Shown: positions 1 to 14,934 of the stretch, piece by piece
Numbering within the stretch: the first letter of the stretch is position 1
Layout of the letters: the number at the start of each line of letters is the position of its first letter
NCBI GenBank assembly: GCA_036897445.1
Contig: JAYMTL010000087.1
Location: forward strand, 1-64,000
Length of the DNA: 64,000 nucleotides
Source of the DNA: Pelargonium tetragonum
Taxonomy: Eukaryota > Streptophyta > Magnoliopsida > Geraniales > Geraniaceae
Direction: 5' to 3'
Translations under genes and position numbers: made by a program
Notes under the pieces: generated by a model
The model's input: only the letters and a program-made list of their open reading frames with translations
The model's database searches: none
Told to the model about the DNA's origin: nothing

Positions 1-1481
<1,481 letters not shown>

Positions 1482-2184
1482 TGATAGCCTATGTGAAGTG
1501 GACTATAGTGTTCAAATTTGAAAATGTGAGTCATTGCTCAATTTTGTATTTTGTAGTCCATTTCGAATTCATCTCCGGTAAACAGAGGGAAAGAGAGAGT
1601 GTGTGATTTCCCTTGCAATTTGGCACTTCATAAGCATCATTGTTATTGTTGTTGTCATCTAGATTTTTGTTAATAAATAAGCTTGTCCCTATTATTCTTG
1701 GTTGCTCTCATGCTTCTTTCACTAGTTGGTACATAGTTGGTGGCTCATATGTCCCCCTCATTATTGGTAGTTTGGACCATAATCATCTAAAAGTGGTAGA
1801 TCATGAGTCCCTGTCTCTCACTGGGGATAAGAGGCAGTAGGGAAATTATGGACAGATTGATATTTAATGAACCAACCAACATATTTGCACAAACAACCTT
1901 CTCTGCTAGTCTGTGTATTGGTTTTGTTTTTCTAAATGGAAAGCCTTCTTTGACCTTTTCTGTTTGGTGAATGAATAAACACAATACCCAAAGTTTAGGA
2001 TTGTGTCTCTTTCTGATTACATACTGTATTAAGATTAATTATAATTGCTTGTTGATAGTGTTGAGTTACTACTGTGCAAGTAGTTTCAGTTCTTTGTTTT
2101 AATAATTAAACCTAAATCTAGTTGTATAGCTTAAGATAAGAGTTATTTCATTGATTTTTTAGCTCCTCTCTCAATTTGTCAAGA

Positions 2185-2207
2185 ACCCTAAAATATCTGT
2201 TTAGGGT
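2185..2207 (+). repeat. 8-bp perfect hairpin with 7-base loop
   Basis: ACCCTAAA (2185-2192) and TTTAGGGT (2200-2207) pair perfectly around the loop ATATCTG. Alone it could be chance, since several 8-bp hairpins are expected in 64 kb. It lies in the same 600-bp stretch as the stronger hairpin cluster. The arms contain the plant telomere-like word CCCTAAA/TTTAGGG once each, which is too short to call a telomeric repeat. Confidence 0.5.
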
Positions 2208-2477
2208 AGGACCCATATATAGACAGTTGTTGTCCATGAAGTCATGAATGTTCACTTTATTCAACTTGTTAACTTAAATATCTCTATTCTAATAGCCTAA
2301 GGGGACCAGACATGGCCAGTGAAGGTGAGAGGTTCAGGACACCTGTCTAGCAAGTTACAGTCAAGTTATAGATCCAATAATTCACTAACTGATAGTATTT
2401 ATGTAGATGCCTTGTAGATAGTTGAATTGATTGAAGGATATTTTTGGTGCCCATGCCATGATACATAGCTGAAAATC

Positions 2478-2495
2478 TACTACTATTAAGTAGTA
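2478..2495 (+). repeat. 7-bp perfect hairpin, ATTA loop
   Basis: TACTACT (2478-2484) and AGTAGTA (2489-2495) pair around ATTA. A weaker stem, GCTAC/GTAGC, follows at 2520-2539. Short and AT-rich; listed as part of the hairpin-rich stretch before 2.8 kb. Confidence 0.4.
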
Positions 2496-2683
2496 TTAAC
2501 TAACAAATCTACTGATATTGCTACACCAGCTTCGGTAGCCAATTAATGGAAATGCTAGTACATACATAGGCCTTCTTTGTGACATTAGATTATTAGTCAA
2601 TAGAGTTGACATTACCTGTGAACAGTTCAGAGATAAATAGTTAATCTATCCATAATAATAATAAGCATACAGTTAAATCAAAC

Positions 2684-2793
2684 CACAAGTTCAGGACTCT
2701 GAACTTGTGTGAGAGGTCTACATACCTCTTGCAGTAGCCACCGATGTTTGGCTATCTTTCCCACAGAATCAGCAACAACTGTAGGAGTTGTTG
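2684..2793 (+). other. Row of four perfect stem-loops
   Basis: Four neighbouring hairpins fill 110 bp. (1) CACAAGTTCAG at 2684-2694 pairs with CTGAACTTGTG at 2699-2709, loop GACT. (2) AGAGGT at 2712-2717 pairs with ACCTCT at 2724-2729, loop of 6. (3) TAGCCA at 2735-2740 pairs with TGGCTA at 2749-2754, loop of 8. (4) CAACAACT at 2773-2780 pairs with AGTTGTTG at 2786-2793, loop of 5. All stems are perfect and G-T pairs extend two of them. Such a run is unlikely by chance and suggests a structured RNA or the folded end of a small mobile element, but I recognise no known family. No closing stem around the whole array is obvious. Confidence 0.6.
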
Positions 2794-3099
2794 AGGCTAG
2801 AGTAAAAATATCTCTTCTTTTATTGTTGCTAAGATGAAATTTGTTTTGGTTACGATAAACAATAAAAGAACACAATACATTTAATTCATACTAGATATGA
2901 GTCGACTTTATGTTTAAGTAATAAGTTTTTACTTTTCTTAAGATATATCTGATAAGTCATATTCCTAGTTCTAGACTCATGTTTCTATCTTACTTAAACA
3001 CCTTTACCTTCAATCCCAGATTAAGAGAGTGCTATATTCTTATGTATCCTGTTAGAAAATCTGATAAGTCACATACTTACACAAGTCAACTTGCCTAAC

Positions 3100-4300
3100 C
3101 TTCCTTCGACAGCTAAGTAAGATATAGATACTGCTTGCTTTCAATTAGAGGATTTAGAGTTGGTTTGGTTCACAAGATGTAACCGAAAGTGGACCTGGAA
3201 AGGACATTGTCAAGGAAGAACTAATCTGTGTCCATATTAAGAGGCTCATGTCCATTACAAAAAAAACATTAAGAGCTACAATTCTGAAAGCTATATTTAC
3301 CTACCTGCTATTAGAACAATTCTTTAGAATTAGAATCCATTACCAGCAATCACAAGAATAAATACAAGAAGCTACAAAGACAAGAATATTCCACTTCTCG
3401 AGTTGTTAAATTCATCGGAAAGTTCCTTGTTAAACTTAAACTACAAATACAGGAACTTAAGGTCTGAGTTCTTTACTAAAATAACTTATCCAGGAACTTC
3501 TAATCTTATGAACTCCCCTAAATAAGGGTTTATACCATATCATGCAATGTCAGCTTACCTCCAAACTGAATGAGTAAAGTCAACGAAATGGACCAGTTTG
3601 GATTTAGAAGCTTTCCTTGGGAATTCAATACCTGTTAAGGAAAGTCAAGAATCGGAAAGTTCTCTACAAGACAATTTTCTTATATAAGCTATTATCTGTG
3701 CAGTACCGAGTAAAGAAATACAATTCTGAAAGCTATGCCGACTTACGGAATCTACCAGAATACTTTGCTTTCCATTAAGACTTCTATCTGCCTTCTATCC
3801 AGTCTAGATCGGTATCGGATAAGTACTCTTCTAAGGATAAGGAAGAGCCCCAAAACAATATCATCCTGGATAAATCCTGCCTCTACAAGGGCTGATAGAG
3901 CTCCCAACCTTGAAAGAAAAAACGTAAAAAAGTCCTATTGTGTATCTTAAACTAGTGAATCAGTGTCCATTAGCTGCAACTGCTTGGCAACAAAGCAAAG
4001 GAATAGAGTACCATCCTAAACCAATCCCAAAAGGTTAGCATTTATGCTTAACTTCTCAAGAATACAATTCAGTCTGAGAGTCTTTTAGCTTTATTCCAAA
4101 GTGAAGGGAATGATAATCCTGTAGAATTTTCTGTTATCTCCTTTACCATCCCATTATAGACATTTTCGGATTCCTAAACATCCCTTCAGTTACACAGTAA
4201 AAAAATAGCACTTCCCAAGCATGTAAATGACTTCTCCAGGATTCAGTACTCAATTCGAACTCTTAAGGAATGTACTCTCAACTCAAAAGGTAAATCAAAT
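3100..4300. other. Transition zone between plant-like DNA and the AT-rich tract
   Basis: Here the sequence changes from T-rich intron-like DNA to a texture dominated by short recurring words (GGAAAGTT, AGGAACTT, CTACAA) and frequent stops. The only specific structure seen is an 18-bp exact direct repeat. The longest open frame (3735-3950, 71 codons) has no recognisable product. Confidence 0.4.
3277..3736 (+). repeat. 18-bp exact direct repeat, 442 bp apart
   Basis: TACAATTCTGAAAGCTAT occurs at 3277-3294 and again, identical, at 3719-3736. The flanks do not extend the match. An 18-bp match anywhere in a window of this size is on the edge of chance, but the two copies are close together in a zone with other repeated short phrases. 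Confidence 0.6.
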
Positions 4301-7300
4301 CTACTCTCGAAAGGTGAAAAGGATTTAGAATTAGTACAACCTGAAAAAACTCAATTGACCGGTTAGTAAAGAAAGAGGGGAGTGTTAAAGCAATATAGAT
4401 TCTTGATAATACCGTCATATTAATAGATATAGAAAAAGCTTAGCTAAAGTGCAATGACTCTCTGAAAGGTAAGGAAAAGCCTTGTTGAGTTGTGAGAAAC
4501 CGGGTATTTATGCTTTACATATCCTACAAGTTCTGGCATCGCGATTAAGAGTGGAGTATATATATAGCCAGTGCTTAAAAAAGTGCTTTTACTAAACGGG
4601 ATTGTATATACTACCCCACGGTTAGAAAAACCTTTTTTGTTGGAAAGGTTAAAATCTTGAGATTCTAGCTTTAATCTTTAATGGCTTTTGTATTCTAATA
4701 AAATTTCAACTTTCTAAAGAGTACACCGGTTATATATTCTATATAAAGGAAGGCTTTAGAGACCAGTAAAAGATTGCGAATTAAGACCGAAGACTAAAAA
4801 TTTACAGGTCATTTTTTTAAAGATCGACCGCTTTTAGTTTTTAGTTTTCAGTATTATTTTTTAAGTAAGTAAAAAAACTTAGACGTAGCAGAGCGCGAAA
4901 ATCCAATACATAGAAAATGAGTGTGGTGAGGGTGTAATTAAGAAGGGCTCTCGTAGCTCCTAACGCGCTAAAACTCGGCTACCCCCTTTATTAGACATGC
5001 CAGAGACACTGTTACATTTAAAGTTAATCCCGAAATTCCTTGGTGGGCTTTTAAAGAACTTATATTCTTACAATAAAAAAGCCATGGACTTGTGAAAAGC
5101 ATGTATATAAGTTTTTTTTTACACATTTTATAGAATACTTTAATAAGCAACTTATACAAATAAGAAAAAGAGGTGTTTACTTAGTTATCTTAATATAGGG
5201 CCCGTATTAAGTAAAAGCCCGTAACTTTTAGGGGTATTATATATATTTCGTTTTTTCGTAATAAAAAAACCTTGTCAAGAAAAACTTACTTTCCAGGATT
5301 TCTAGGCGGCACATCCAATTCAACTTCACTTAAAATGAAAAGTCGTTTTTTGGAATAGCTTTTGAGGCCTTGCTTAGGGGAGACATAGGAAGTACCTACA
5401 CTGAGCTGTAAATTTTCTTGTATTTCTTAAAGGAAACCCTTTACTGATAACCTATAATATAACTATTAATTTCCTGGTTTAACCCAAGAGCAAAGTTTAA
5501 GAAAGAATAAGGAAGTCCATCTCATCCGATTAGTAATGAGGGCTCGTAGAAAAGCTTTAGGGAACTTTGTCACAGAATATACGCTATCAAACTTTGATAG
5601 GCTTGTGTATATGCGTAACAAAAAGCGCTAAAGGAAATTGAAGGGTGTCCTGGATTTTACATTCTATAAATTGCCAAATTAAGTCCGGAAATAGTTCAAT
5701 AAAATGGAAGATTTTCTCATTAGTAGCTTTTTTTGTTATAAAGTCTCTTTTGCGGGGATAAAAAATTTCTTCCTAAAAAGAAATAATTAACACTTAGCTA
5801 TCGTCATAAAAGATTCTACATTTCTTAATTTTATGCTAGTTTTTTATATCATTGCTGCTCTGAAAATCTGCTATTAATAGTTATTCTTTAGTACCGAAAT
5901 CTAAGCCCAGTAGTGTGTATTTAACTTGAGTACTCTAACTAGCTCTAAAAGAAACCTCCTCGGTAGGCTACCTCCAGACAATTAAAAGTACTATATCATT
6001 CTAAGTAAAATTAGAAGAACTCCCCTCTCTCAGGAACCCCCTGCCTTTTCAATAAGTCAAATTTATACGTGTTATAGCGGGGGCCCTCATATTAGGTAAG
6101 GCAGCTGCCTATTGTTCTGGAATTTCTTTATAAAATAAGTCCTAGATTTGACAAGCAGGTTGACTTTATTCTTAGTTTCAACTTTATTAATCCTTTGGAG
6201 CTATCAACAAGAATAGGGAAATAAAAACTTTTGTATGCAAAATTTCTTCGGTTTTCGGAAACTAGTACAAAAAGGGGAAGCCTTAAGATTCATAAGTTAG
6301 GTTGGATTTGGGTTAGCCATGTCATTGGGTGTGAAAGTGTACAAGTATTTAATTATAAGCAAAGGAATAAAATCTCTTAAAAAAAGCTAATAAATACTAT
6401 AAATACTGGGGATTCCTCTTATACCTTTAGAATTTTAGGGTTTCTTTTATGGCAAAAGCAAATGCCTAAAGGTAACCCCCCTCCCCCAGAGTCTTTTTTA
6501 GGGGTAGGGCTTATTATATATTAATACTAAGACTTTTTTTGCAAAACTTACGGAAAAACTTTGTCAAGAGGTTCTTATAGTGTAAGCCTTAATACAAAAG
6601 AACAGCTAAATTTTAATAGAATTTAGATAACCACACTAAACTTAGGAATCCCTATAGCCCTTACCTTATTCTCAATTCTATGTTGAATTTTTTACATTAA
6701 GGAGCCTGGGTAAAAGTAGGTACTCTTCTTTTTTAAGAAAAAATCCTTGTTGTCTTGAGAAACCCCCTTGTCCTATAATTAGAAATTAGAGAATAACAAT
6801 ACGTCATAGTAACCAAGAACTCAAAAATGACTCACGCCGATGCTTCAAAGAGATACTACAAAAGCCCTAAGCTCTAAGGAAGGAAAGACACTTAAGAATA
6901 AGATTTCACTGGAATCAAGAGATTCCCTATCTTATAGCCAAAGCTTTTTGCTTATACATCTGATATTCCGCATGTAATCGGTTTTTCAAAAAGAGACTTT
7001 CCTTGTTGTTCATAATTCTAGTTTTTTTGCTATGTTACTCAGGCTAGTCTTTCTGTCACCCCCTTATATCTGTTGTGTTTTCGCACCCCTCTTATTGAAT
7101 TTGTGTAGTAACAAGGCGGCAGTTTTAGAATTCCTGCTCTAAGGGGATCCCTTAGAATATGTAATCCCATAGGGCCCGTAGGGAAGGTGTGGCTAAACAA
7201 TTATTTATTTTTGGATCCGTAAAAACGCTATTGCCGAAAACTGGGTATACAAGTTTTTGTGTAGATTTATATATAAAGTGTTGGTTGGCCCTATTATACA

Positions 7301-10300
7301 GTATTAGAAACAAAAGAAAAGGCCTCCTTTAGAATTATCCTTACTTAAGAAACCTGAGAAAGGGAGCAGCTATGTTTTGAAAAAGCCTCGCCTACGTCTC
7401 CTTTGTAAGATACAAAAAGAGAGAATACGCCTAATTATGAAAGTCCCCGCAAGCACTCCCCTTTAAAGCAAAAAAAAATTTCAGCTGACTTTAGAATAAC
7501 TTATAAGGGATCGACTTGCCGGTTAACTAATTAAAAATATTGATATCTTAAAACCCCTTGTTATTTAAAAGGATCCGGTACTAGTGTTTTTTTAATAAGA
7601 GTATTGAGGGAAAACTGACAAATAGGGGGTATAGTATTAACAAAAAAATAGCTCAGATAGCGCAACTTCAAGTAAAGCAAATAGCCTTCTCATTACGTTG
7701 ATAGTCCCCTGACAGAGAAAAGGAACCTCTTTTTAGTTTAGCTAGACTAGAACCGGGAAGTAAGAATACCCATACGAAGGAAAACTTTTTACTAGAGTTA
7801 CTAGAATAAAAAAGAAAGTCTTTATAAACTTGAAGTACGAAATATGCTCTACTAATAAAGTAATAAGGGAGTTGCACTGTTTCTATAATCTAGCAAATCC
7901 TAGAAGAGCCTAATCTTTAGTAAACCTTGAAATAAGAGATTTGAGAACAGATTTTTAGTGTATCTTATAAGTACATCACCTTAAGCTCTATTCCTAGAGT
8001 CTTTCAACCGAAAAAATGCCAGGGCGCCCGTATAGCTCCTAGAAAAAAGACAAAGAAATTTTAGAGATAAAGAAAACCTATTGCTAAGAAAAGCGTAGAA
8101 CCGGGAATATCCCGACAAAAGAGATTTGGTAAGCAAAAGACTTTGAAAGTTGTCGTCCAATCCAAGCCAGCCCCTGCTTACTATAACTAAAATCTGGGAC
8201 CTCTTCTCCAAAAAGGAGCTGTGGGCAGGAGACATATATATCATCCGCGAGCTCCATTCTATTAAAGCTAAAGGAATTTTGCGACTCTAATAATTAATTG
8301 TTTATTTTAATTAGATGTCTATAAAATGTTAAAGCTAAATACAAGGAGAAAATTTCGAGCGTTAATTTGTTATAACTGGTAAATTTAATTAAAAGAGAAA
8401 ATAAGAGTAGCGTAACCCTGGAAAGTACTTTAACAACGCTCTGTCCTAAGTAGTGTTGTCAACTTATATAACTAGGAGATCCCTCTCAAATTTAGGGTAA
8501 AGTAGCAAATATATTCATTTTTTAGACAAATTAGGGCTGTAGCTTAATTTCAGCTAAAGGTTCTGGGATATCGGCTCACATTGATTATAACTTATACTAA
8601 TTCAGGATGTGAAGGCATTCCACTTACATTTACTTTTGGAGACTTGAGCCTTCGTAAGCCGGGTATATAATGAGTTCTAAAATTCAATATTGAGGTTTTG
8701 AATATGTGCGCGCCCTTTTTCAATTTTTCTTTAGATTAGGTAGGGGTATGAAAAATTGCGTTAGATGTATATAATATATTGTTAAACTACATTCTTGTTC
8801 AATGTATTCGGGGATTTGAAGTCATCACGCGGGGTTTGACTTTGGCAGAGCCCTGGAATGACTATTATATCTTGTTACTCGGATTAAGGGTTCAAGTAAG
8901 AGAATATTCGCGAAGTTTTTTTTTTATAAATTCGCAAGCCACGTAGTCTTTTTGTATTATAAAGAAGGATATAGGGTAGGAGCTTCTTTATTAAATAGTA
9001 CTCAAGTAGGCGTTAAAACAAAAAAGACCTCTTAAGAGCTTAAAGTTTTAAAGTAATGCTGGAAATTAGACAGTTTATCCCGTTAACAAATCTGGACTGA
9101 GAAATAGAGAATTGAAGTCATAAGCTCTTATTAAACCCTTAAAGTTTGTTTCCTAATTTAGTCTAAAAAAAGGAGAGTCCTTTTATTTGGATTTACTAGA
9201 TCTGTTAAGGAGCCCTTATTGTCACAAAAGAAGGTCCTACACAGTTTTCCTGCTTTTAACCTTTGGGAACGAAACCCTTTCTGTTTAGTACGCTTAGAAT
9301 TGCAGGTAAATTTAAACTAGGGAAGGAAAAAGACTTTATCAAAAAGTCCTAGACTCTTTCCCTTATAAACTCCTATTTCAGTTAACTAGTTTATTCCAGA
9401 TTATGCGTCTTTAGCTTTTAGTTGTAGTTATCCTTTGGCCGGGGATTCCCACTAAGGATAAGTCTCCTAAATTTTGGTATTGATAATAGTTATACACGAT
9501 AAACGGATAAAGTTTGTTGTTGTCCGTAATGGAGGATATAATTTGGGTTTTTGTACGGTAGAAATATCAGATAGGACTACTTAAGACTCCCTTCCTATAA
9601 ATATGTAAATAAAGGTTTTGAAGTTAGGAAATTAGGAAAAACTCCATGCTATATATAGCAAATCCCAAAAAGCTTTCATTTCCATTTTTCAGAATCCTCC
9701 TCTCGTTTTTATAAATGAAATTTAAGGGCTCTCTTTCCTTATCTAAGAATAAATGCATAATAACCGGGCTGTTCATATGAATAATCAAAGTACAAGAATA
9801 GGGGTGGCTGCTAACTTTATGCCCTACCCTACTGTGTTTTAAGCGGCTTCCGTTTACCAGTCCTAAATCTTTAATATAGTGAATTTGTTGCTATCTTAAG
9901 TTGACTGAGCTACCCACTTATATTTAAAATATTTAAAAACCCGTGAATTAGCTTATGTTATTAGTGAACAACCTTAACAACCCGAGTCTCTACCCCCTTT
10001 CTCGGAAAAGAATTTACTGTAAGAGACTGCCCTGCTAAAATTAAAGAGTTAAAGCACTACCTTAAAAAGAGAGTCTCAAATATAAGTACTATCAATTTCA
10101 TATCAAGAGGGTTCCTGTAACCGAGCACCGGGCTCAAATTCATGGATTGGAGAAGACCTAATCTTGAAAACTCAGCTCTTATTTATAGTTTATAGCTAGA
10201 CTTTTCTTATGCCTACCTCTTTTATACCTACCCTCTTATTCTTGCTTTCCTTAGAACTAGGTCTGAACTCTGTATCACAGCTTACTCTCTTAATCTCTAT

Positions 10301-12180
10301 CTCCGTTTAGAAAAAAACTCGTACTTGGAAAACGCTCTAATAAACCAAACAATTAGACTTTGACTCCGAAAGGGGAACCCACAAAAGTACAACTCCTTAC
10401 CTTAAAAGTTACCTAGCAGCTTCAACTTAAACGGAAAGTTCAAAATACGAAATACAAGTAAATCTATAAGCAATTTGCTCTTTCTAAAGAGTATAGAGTA
10501 TATTGTACTAATAAAATACGGGATTTGTACCTTCAGGATTCATATAAAACTAAAAAGTAAATTACTCTACGTCAATAAGAAGCGGACCACTGCCTCAGCA
10601 GCTGACGGATTTTACTTAAATTTAAATTACGCTAGGGGTTTGGTAACGCTTTTCTCAGTTTTAAACCTAGGTTTTACTAAAGGTACTTCCAGGACTCTTC
10701 GGGAAAGTGGTAGATAACTCTATTTTCTTAAAAAAGCTTGCTTTATAAGATAAGTATTCCCCTAGGCTTTAGCGCTCTGTTTTCTCGGGAGTTTTTAGCA
10801 GGGCTTTGCTTGAATATAGTGGAAGGAAGAGAATTCCTTTTTTTAGGTGAGTGATTCTTGTTATCATCAGTTTAGTTTACTTGATAGTATGGGGCGTTGA
10901 GAAGGTCAAAAAGCCTTGTATTCACCTAGGACTTCCTAACCTAACAGGTATATTCGTAAAGCAGAAGTATCCCTTTTTCTTTTTCTAATACATCCTATTC
11001 TAAAAGGGGTTTCTATGATTGAATGATATCCTTCATTTTAAAACCAAGAAACTATTATAAATTATAGCAGAAAGGCTTATCTAACCGAGAACACTAATTA
11101 GTAAATATGCTCTTAAAAAAGGACTTAACCTATTCTTTTTCCTTTGATAAGGGCCCCATTGAGGATTCCCCGTCATTTTTCATTTACACTAAGATATTAT
11201 TTCGTAACGGATCCTTTAAGAACCAAAACTCAGCCCCCGGGCGAGGCTTAAACTACTAATATAATTGCCTATAAAATAAGGGATACTCCGCAGAAGGAAT
11301 CCATAAACTTTTGAACGCTTTCTCTAAAAATTTGTGATTTATATAGATAGATCCGAGTAACTCCGCAAAGACTTACAGACTCAGACAAGCAAAAAGGTTT
11401 TTTGTACAACGCTCGCATATTATAAGCAATCTCATCGCTTTATATTTTATATAATACCCCATTATATTTATATACCGCATACTCATTTCGAAAGAGATTC
11501 ACTCCAGTTTCTAGGGGAACCCCTACAAGACTAGAAGGATCCCTGTCAGACTAACTACGCTTTAACCAAAAACTTGCGACTTTCTAATAAAAGGAGGAAT
11601 CCTTTCAATTTCCTTATATAGATATTTCCGTGAAAACTTGAATGACCCATATAATGAGCCGTATTGGAACCGTTTACTTTCCTGTATTGATGGGTAAAGA
11701 GAATAAGCTAGTAAAGTCCATGCCTGCTTAGTACTTTCGAGGGAAGAAAACTCTATCTTATAATTTAACAGGAAGACCCTTTGACTTTTAGTGTTAACCT
11801 AATATTAATATTAACAGCAAATCTTAGACTACTTGTATATATAGCGTTCCACTATAGAAACTTTTGAGTTAATAAGTAAGAAAGGAAAGCTTGTATCATA
11901 CCTCTCCCTTATGGCTTCCATTCCATGCCAACCTAACCTTTTTCTTTTTGTTGCCTACTTTCATTCTAAGCTCAGTTCTTAATTGTCTACTTTTTCAAGT
12001 TAAACCAGAGAAAGATTTCCCCGAGTTGCATGAGTTCTAATAAGTATATGGGTTCTTTCCTTTAAGAGATGTTACTCATTGTCCTATGAAGCTTATCGTT
12101 AGCGAGTGTTGTGCTTAAAGAGGTTTAGATAGTCCTCTATACTCCCGACTGCAGTGCAACGGAGGGAAGATATATTCCCG
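4300..12180. other. AT-rich tract, no gene seen
   Basis: This stretch is dense in TAA and TAG in all frames; no open frame exceeds about 87 codons and none reads like a known protein. A perfect hairpin, CTATCAAA-C-TTTGATAG (5584-5600), and a 12-bp palindrome, AAACCTAGGTTT (near 10665), were noted, both within chance. No tRNA, terminator, transposon end or tandem repeat could be supported. Confidence 0.5.
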
Positions 12181-12880
12181 AGAGTTACTTGAACATGTAC
12201 ATATACACTAGGACACCTACTGACTTTTCTTAGTCTTCTTCTATTGACTCTTCTACTTCTTCTGACTTCCTTGTTTGAGAGCTAGACTTACTTATTTATG
12301 AGCTACTAGAATAAGAGCTAGAGCTGTATAACTTTTAAAATACCTGCTGCTAGAGCTACTCGAGGGGCTAGAACTATACCCGTCTTATTTGTAACTAGTG
12401 TACCTATAGCCTTCCCTGTCTTATGGTAGTTCTTATGGGGCTAGTTGTATTGTCTTAATCTTAATGTACTTATTATAGCTTATATTATATATATACTCTA
12501 TCAGTGTCTTAGTATTCTATTTATTATAAGTATAAGGAGGTTGACTAACTAGATAGTATTTAGATTGTACATATACTACATCCCCATCTAATTCTGCTTC
12601 TTCTACTGACCTAACAGGCTTCCTCTTGCTTTACTTACTTGACTTGCTTTTTTAGAAAGTTAGAAAGAAAGAGAGAAGGAAAGGCATTAATTTTAATAGG
12701 ATAGGGGTTGTTTTATGAGGTGTTATGGGCTTGGTGAGTATAAGGCTTAAAGGGTATAGATTGTAAGAGTCTAACAAGCTTTACTGGTATTCCCTTTTTT
12801 CTTCCTTTATCTATAATATAATAATATATAATAGTAACTCAAAGAAATATATAAAGAACCCATGTTAAATCCATATGTAA
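12180..12880 (-). repeat. Pyrimidine-rich island, probable inverted member of the island family
   Basis: The + strand is rich in CTTCTT, ACTTCTT and GAGCTA words, so the - strand has the purine-rich character of the + strand islands further right. TGCAACGGAG near 12160 is the reverse complement of CTCCGTTGCA in the island at 26.9 kb. Degenerate GAGCTA/TAGAGC words recur at about 12280-12380, and TATATA-rich blocks lie at about 12480-12500 and 12820-12840. Its orientation and membership are inferred from these short matches only. No protein is recognisable on either strand. Confidence 0.35.
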
Positions 12881-13354
12881 AAAAAATCCTTTTTCGTTCT
12901 TTAATACTTAAATAGAATTCTCTTTATCAAAATGACTGCTATTATTGAATCCCCGTGGGAGTTTATTTTCCTCTAATAAAGTGACTAAAATACCTCGCTT
13001 TATTTATAAGAAAAAGATAAAGGGTAAAAACAAATGATGGGAATCGTTTGTGATGATGTATCCTGATTAGAGCTTGTGGGTATTTGTAAATAACTCTTGG
13101 TTTTTGGTTGAATATGCTTTACATTAAAGTGCTAGAGCCTGGCGCAGTCTGGCAAAAACGGAAAAGACTTTGCTTTTGACTCGGAAAAAACCTACTCTGA
13201 GAGGCCCCTGTAAGTAATTAACAAAGAGTGGGACTTCCGGATTTTGGATATACAAAAATCTGACACAAGCTAGTCTAGACAACAGAACCTCAGGGCTTCC
13301 TAAAATAGCGGTCTTTAAAGCATTCAAAGTCCCGGGTTGGAAGTGGTGAAATTT

Positions 13355-13370
13355 GCGGGGTATACCCCGC
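13355..13370. repeat. 16-bp GC-rich perfect palindrome
   Basis: GCGGGGTATACCCCGC is a perfect self-complementary word, 12 of 16 bases G or C, in strongly AT-rich surroundings. It could be a protein-binding site or a cruciform seed, but there is no neighbouring gene to relate it to. Confidence 0.55.
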
Positions 13371-14934
13371 GGCAGTCTATAACCAGTCATCCTAAAACTA
13401 CCCAGTTTAGATAAAAATCCTAGGATCTGTATTTTTAGTACTTTTTTTCTTAAATATCTAATATATGGTATATGGGAACTTTTTACTCTTCTCAGGTATA
13501 CCTATAGCCGAAATAGAGCACTCTTGAAGTAGGAGAACTCTAGGCTTATGTTATTTACTTTTGGTCTAATTAATAAGAACAGAGTTACAAAGTATAATAA
13601 AGTAGCTTTCATTTCGGGAATGCCGCAAGAAAATCTCCTCATGGGTATAAACTTCTTTTACTAGAAAAGTCAAACCTATAGGAATAGTAAGACTCCGTTT
13701 ATAATTTGATTTGGATTAATTACTTAGGCTTAACTTATCAAAGAATATAACATCAACTGCCTATCTCTATTGTATTGTCATTTTCCACTAGCATATCCCA
13801 AAAGAATCCATAAAAGACGAATCCTGTTGCAGGGCAGTATAGCAAGGGGCGGTTCTTTCACCGACAATTCTTACCAACCTAAAGTAGAAAATTTTATAAC
13901 TTAATAGCACGAGATTTGACATAAAAGGGTCGCTTGCTTCTTTTATTTGGGATTTTATAGTAATACCGGGTTGAAATATTATCGGACTAGATGCTTTTTT
14001 TTTTTGAAATAGGGGGCCCTCCAAAAGAAAGAGTGAAGTAAAGCTAAAGGAATCCCCTTAGAAATAGACTTAAATAGGTCCTTATACCTTCAACGTGAAT
14101 ATAACACGCTTCTAAAGTTTATCCAGAATTATAGTCAAATTCTAAATATGGGGATACTGTACTGCTTTAAGGTAGGACAGCAATTTCATAAAAGTAATCC
14201 GCAGAGTTCCTTCCGCATACGCATAAGCCAGGGCTCGCGTAGTTATTCACTTAATTTGACTTTTTGAGGACAAATGAGTAAAAACAAATAAAACTTCAAA
14301 AATGCTTACGAAGTCTGAGTTCTAAAAGCTAACCTACTAGAAAATACATGAGTTCAAGTCGCCTCCTGAGACTAAGAAAATCTATATTTCTAAAAAATTC
14401 CCTAGTAAAAAATGACCTTAGAACGCTTATCTAAACTAATAACAGAAGGGAAACTCTCTCGAACTCCTTTTTCAAATTCAGAAATAGCGATATTACACTT
14501 TTTAAGTAAATAGTTTCCAAACAACTTAGAAAAAAGAAATATAGAATAAACCAAACAATACAAAAGTTTATAGAAATTCTTTCGTTTATCCTTAGTTAAG
14601 GTACTTCTAAGGTTGGTTTTTTTACCCTTTCTGTTTATCATCAAATTTGACTATATAATTCTTGATTTGCTTACTTTCTTTAAGGGCTTAGCTATTAAGC
14701 TCAGGAAGGTCTAATACAATCTAAACTATTACCTAACTCTATAAGATAAGGTTTCTATTCTCTCTATAGTAATAACAAGCAACAAGAGTCTATTCCAACT
14801 CACTAACTTGCTTGCACCACCTAGAATTCTTCTCTAATCTAAACTAACAGAAAGAATAATTCCTTTGTCTAGTTAAATGCTTCAGGGGCCAGAAACCTCG
14901 TTACAAACAACACGGGGTACTCAAAACCTGTCAA

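Noticed and set aside
2185-2207. Plant telomere-like CCCTAAA/TTTAGGG words
   Set aside because: Only one copy on each arm of a hairpin; a telomeric remnant would need a tandem array.
12200-12420. Possible Ser/Asp-rich repeat protein from the CTTCTT-rich stretch
   Set aside because: Stops interrupt every frame within a few dozen codons.
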